Part shown: piece after piece, positions 5,257 to 6,397 of the stretch
How positions within the stretch are numbered: the stretch's first letter is position 1
How the letters are laid out: every line of letters begins with the position of its first letter
The notes under the pieces: model-generated
Told to the model about the DNA's origin: nothing
The model's database searches: none
The model's input: only the letters and a program-made list of their open reading frames with translations
Program-made: the position numbers and the translations under genes
Source: Thermoleophilia bacterium
Lineage (GTDB): Bacteria > Actinomycetota > Thermoleophilia > Gaiellales > Gaiellaceae
Direction: 5' to 3'
Assembly: GCA_029858755.1 (NCBI GenBank)
Contig: JAOUEK010000123.1
Location: forward strand, 1 to 6,397
Length of the DNA stretch: 6,397 bases

Positions 5257-6397
5257 ATGAGCATCACCACCGGGCTGGAAGCCACGGTGTCCGTCGACAT
5301 CGGTGGTCGAGAGATCACGTTCGAGACGGGCAAGCTCGCCAAGCAGGCAGACGGCGCAGTCGCCGTCCGCAGCGGGGACACGATGATCCTCGCCACCGCC
5401 GTCGGTCGGCACGACTCGCGCCCCGACGCGGACTTCTTCCCGTTGACGATCGACGTGGAGGAGCGGATGTACGCCGCCGGGAAGATCCCCGGCGGCTTCT
5501 TCAAGCGCGAGGGGCGCGCCACCGAGCGGGCCACCCTGACGGCGCGCATGATCGACCGGCCGATCAGGCCGCTCTGGCCGACGGGGTTCAAGAACGAGGT
5601 GCAGGTGATCTGCACCGTGCTCTCGGCAGACCTCGTCGTGCCGCACGACATCCTCTGCATCAACGGCGCGTCCGCGGCGCTCGCAGTCTCGCCGCTGCCG
5701 TTCCTCGGGCCGGTCGGTGCCGTCCGCGTCGCGCTGGTCGACGGCCAACTGGTCGTCAACCCGACGTTCGAGGAGACCTCGGCGGACGCCACGCTCGACC
5801 TCATCGTCGTCGGCACGCGAGACGCGCTGACGATGGTCGAGGCGGGTGCCTCGCAGGTGCCCGAGGAGGCGATCCTGGAGGCGTTCGAGCTCGCCCACGG
5901 CGAGATCGGGCGCATCTGCGACGCGATCGACGACCTCCGCCGTCAGGTCGGCAAGCCGAAGTGGATCGACGTCGAGCTGAACGCGGCACTCGCGGCGGAG
6001 CATCACGACCGCGTCGCCCGCGCGATCACCGAGCACGGCCTGCGCGAGGCGCAGGGCGCTGTCGACGAGCTGCTCACCGAGCTGGCCCCGGCGATCGGGC
6101 TCGACTCGACCGAGGAGGACATCCTGCGCGAGCAGCAGCTGCGCAACGGCCTCCAGGTGCTGCTCGAGCAGCAGCGCCTGGCGGCGGTGGAGTCGGCCGT
6201 CCGCGCCGGCTTCGAGCGCGACCTGCAGGCGCTGACCGACGCGGAGCAGGACTCGAAGGAGCTGAAGTCGCGCAAGCGGGAGCTGCTCCTCGCCCGCATC
6301 ACCGACGAGGTGGAGCTCCCCTTCCCGGTCGGGCCCGCTCCCGCCGAGGGCGAGGCGCCCGTGAAGGACACGATCACGAAGCAGTACGTGAAGAAGG
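5257..6397 (+). CDS. pnp: Polyribonucleotide nucleotidyltransferase (PNPase), N-terminal 380 codons
   Basis: PNPase degrades RNA 3'-to-5' by phosphorolysis and can add tails. The frame from ATG 5257 is open to the window edge, so the second RNase PH, KH and S1 domains are not seen. The first RNase PH domain is clear: IGGREITFETGKLAKQADGA (15-34), DFFPLTIDVEERMYAAGKIP (59-78), GGFFKREGRATERATLTARM (79-98), IDRPIRPLWP (99-108), INGASAALAVSPLPFLGPVG (135-154) and MVEAGASQVPEEAILEAFEL. From about residue 236 to the edge comes the charged, helical linker domain (TELAPAIGL, LREQQLRNGLQVLLEQQRLA, KELKSRKRELLLARITDEVE). By residue 380 the RxDGR entry to the second PH domain, near 320 in E. coli, has not appeared, so the linker is unusually long. 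Ribosome binding is by AAGGG at 5244-5248, 8 nt from ATG. It lies 126 nt after rpsO, behind the long hairpin. Confidence 0.97.
   Translation, partial: MSITTGLEATVSVDIGGREITFETGKLAKQADGAVAVRSGDTMILATAVGRHDSRPDADFFPLTIDVEERMYAAGKIPGGFFKREGRATERATLTARMIDRPIRPLWPTGFKNEVQVICTVLSADLVVPHDILCINGASAALAVSPLPFLGPVGAVRVALVDGQLVVNPTFEETSADATLDLIVVGTRDALTMVEAGASQVPEEAILEAFELAHGEIGRICDAIDDLRRQVGKPKWIDVELNAALAAEHHDRVARAITEHGLREAQGAVDELLTELAPAIGLDSTEEDILREQQLRNGLQVLLEQQRLAAVESAVRAGFERDLQALTDAEQDSKELKSRKRELLLARITDEVELPFPVGPAPAEGEAPVKDTITKQYVKK

Noticed and set aside
4774..6036. Minus-strand open frame (420 codons) opposite rpsO and pnp
   Set aside because: Covers two highly conserved plus-strand genes and has no conserved motif; shadow frame.
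1..6397. Search by eye for tRNA, rRNA, CRISPR arrays, insertion-sequence ends and toxin-antitoxin or defence genes
   Set aside because: None supported: no cloverleaf, no spaced direct repeats, no transposase motifs, and all intergenic gaps are under 130 nt.

Overview
This is a GC-rich window with almost no non-coding space. Its gene order (rbfA, a DHH phosphoesterase, truB, ribF, rpsO, pnp) is the conserved translation/RNA-metabolism neighbourhood that usually follows nusA-infB. The base composition, this gene order, actinobacterial-style TruB and PNPase sequences and a member of the deazaflavin (F420) dependent 'nitroreductase' family all suggest an actinobacterium. A deep-branching class such as Thermoleophilia is possible, but that is inference from style and not proven by any single marker.

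Layout. (1) Positions 1-2796, plus strand: the 3' part of rbfA, a full nrnA-type DHH/DHHA1 phosphoesterase, truB and ribF. They form a tight operon: each start codon overlaps the preceding gene (17 nt, 1 nt and 4 nt). The last codons of truB contain a perfect 15-bp inverted repeat of REP type, and TruB ends without the usual C-terminal domain. (2) Positions 2797-2913: short convergent gap with only a weak possible terminator. (3) Positions 2914-4736, minus strand: a two-gene unit interrupting the conserved order. It holds an F420-type split-barrel oxidoreductase followed, with a 4-nt overlap, by a shortened, cytoplasmic gamma-glutamyltransferase-like Ntn hydrolase. (4) Positions 4737-4860: divergent regulatory region with a probable rpsO promoter, a GTGA-N6-TCAC dyad, and a structured rpsO leader whose loop can pair with the rpsO Shine-Dalgarno sequence. 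(5) Positions 4861-6397, plus strand: rpsO, a 126-nt spacer almost filled by a long hairpin, and the first 380 codons of pnp, which runs off the window.

How the genes fit together. RbfA matures the 30S subunit, S15 organises the 30S platform, TruB makes tRNA psi55, PNPase degrades RNA from the 3' end, and NrnA-type enzymes finish the short oligonucleotides (and pAp/pApA) that PNPase leaves. RibF supplies FMN/FAD. The most interesting non-coding elements are the rpsO leader (candidate S15 autoregulatory pseudoknot) and the rpsO-pnp hairpin (candidate RNase III processing site controlling pnp). The minus-strand pair is the accessory element. Its Ntn hydrolase keeps the catalytic threonine region but appears to lack the arginine that binds the gamma-glutamyl carboxylate in classical enzymes, so its substrate is open. 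No rRNA, tRNA, CRISPR array, insertion sequence or gene-free stretch over 300 bases was seen.
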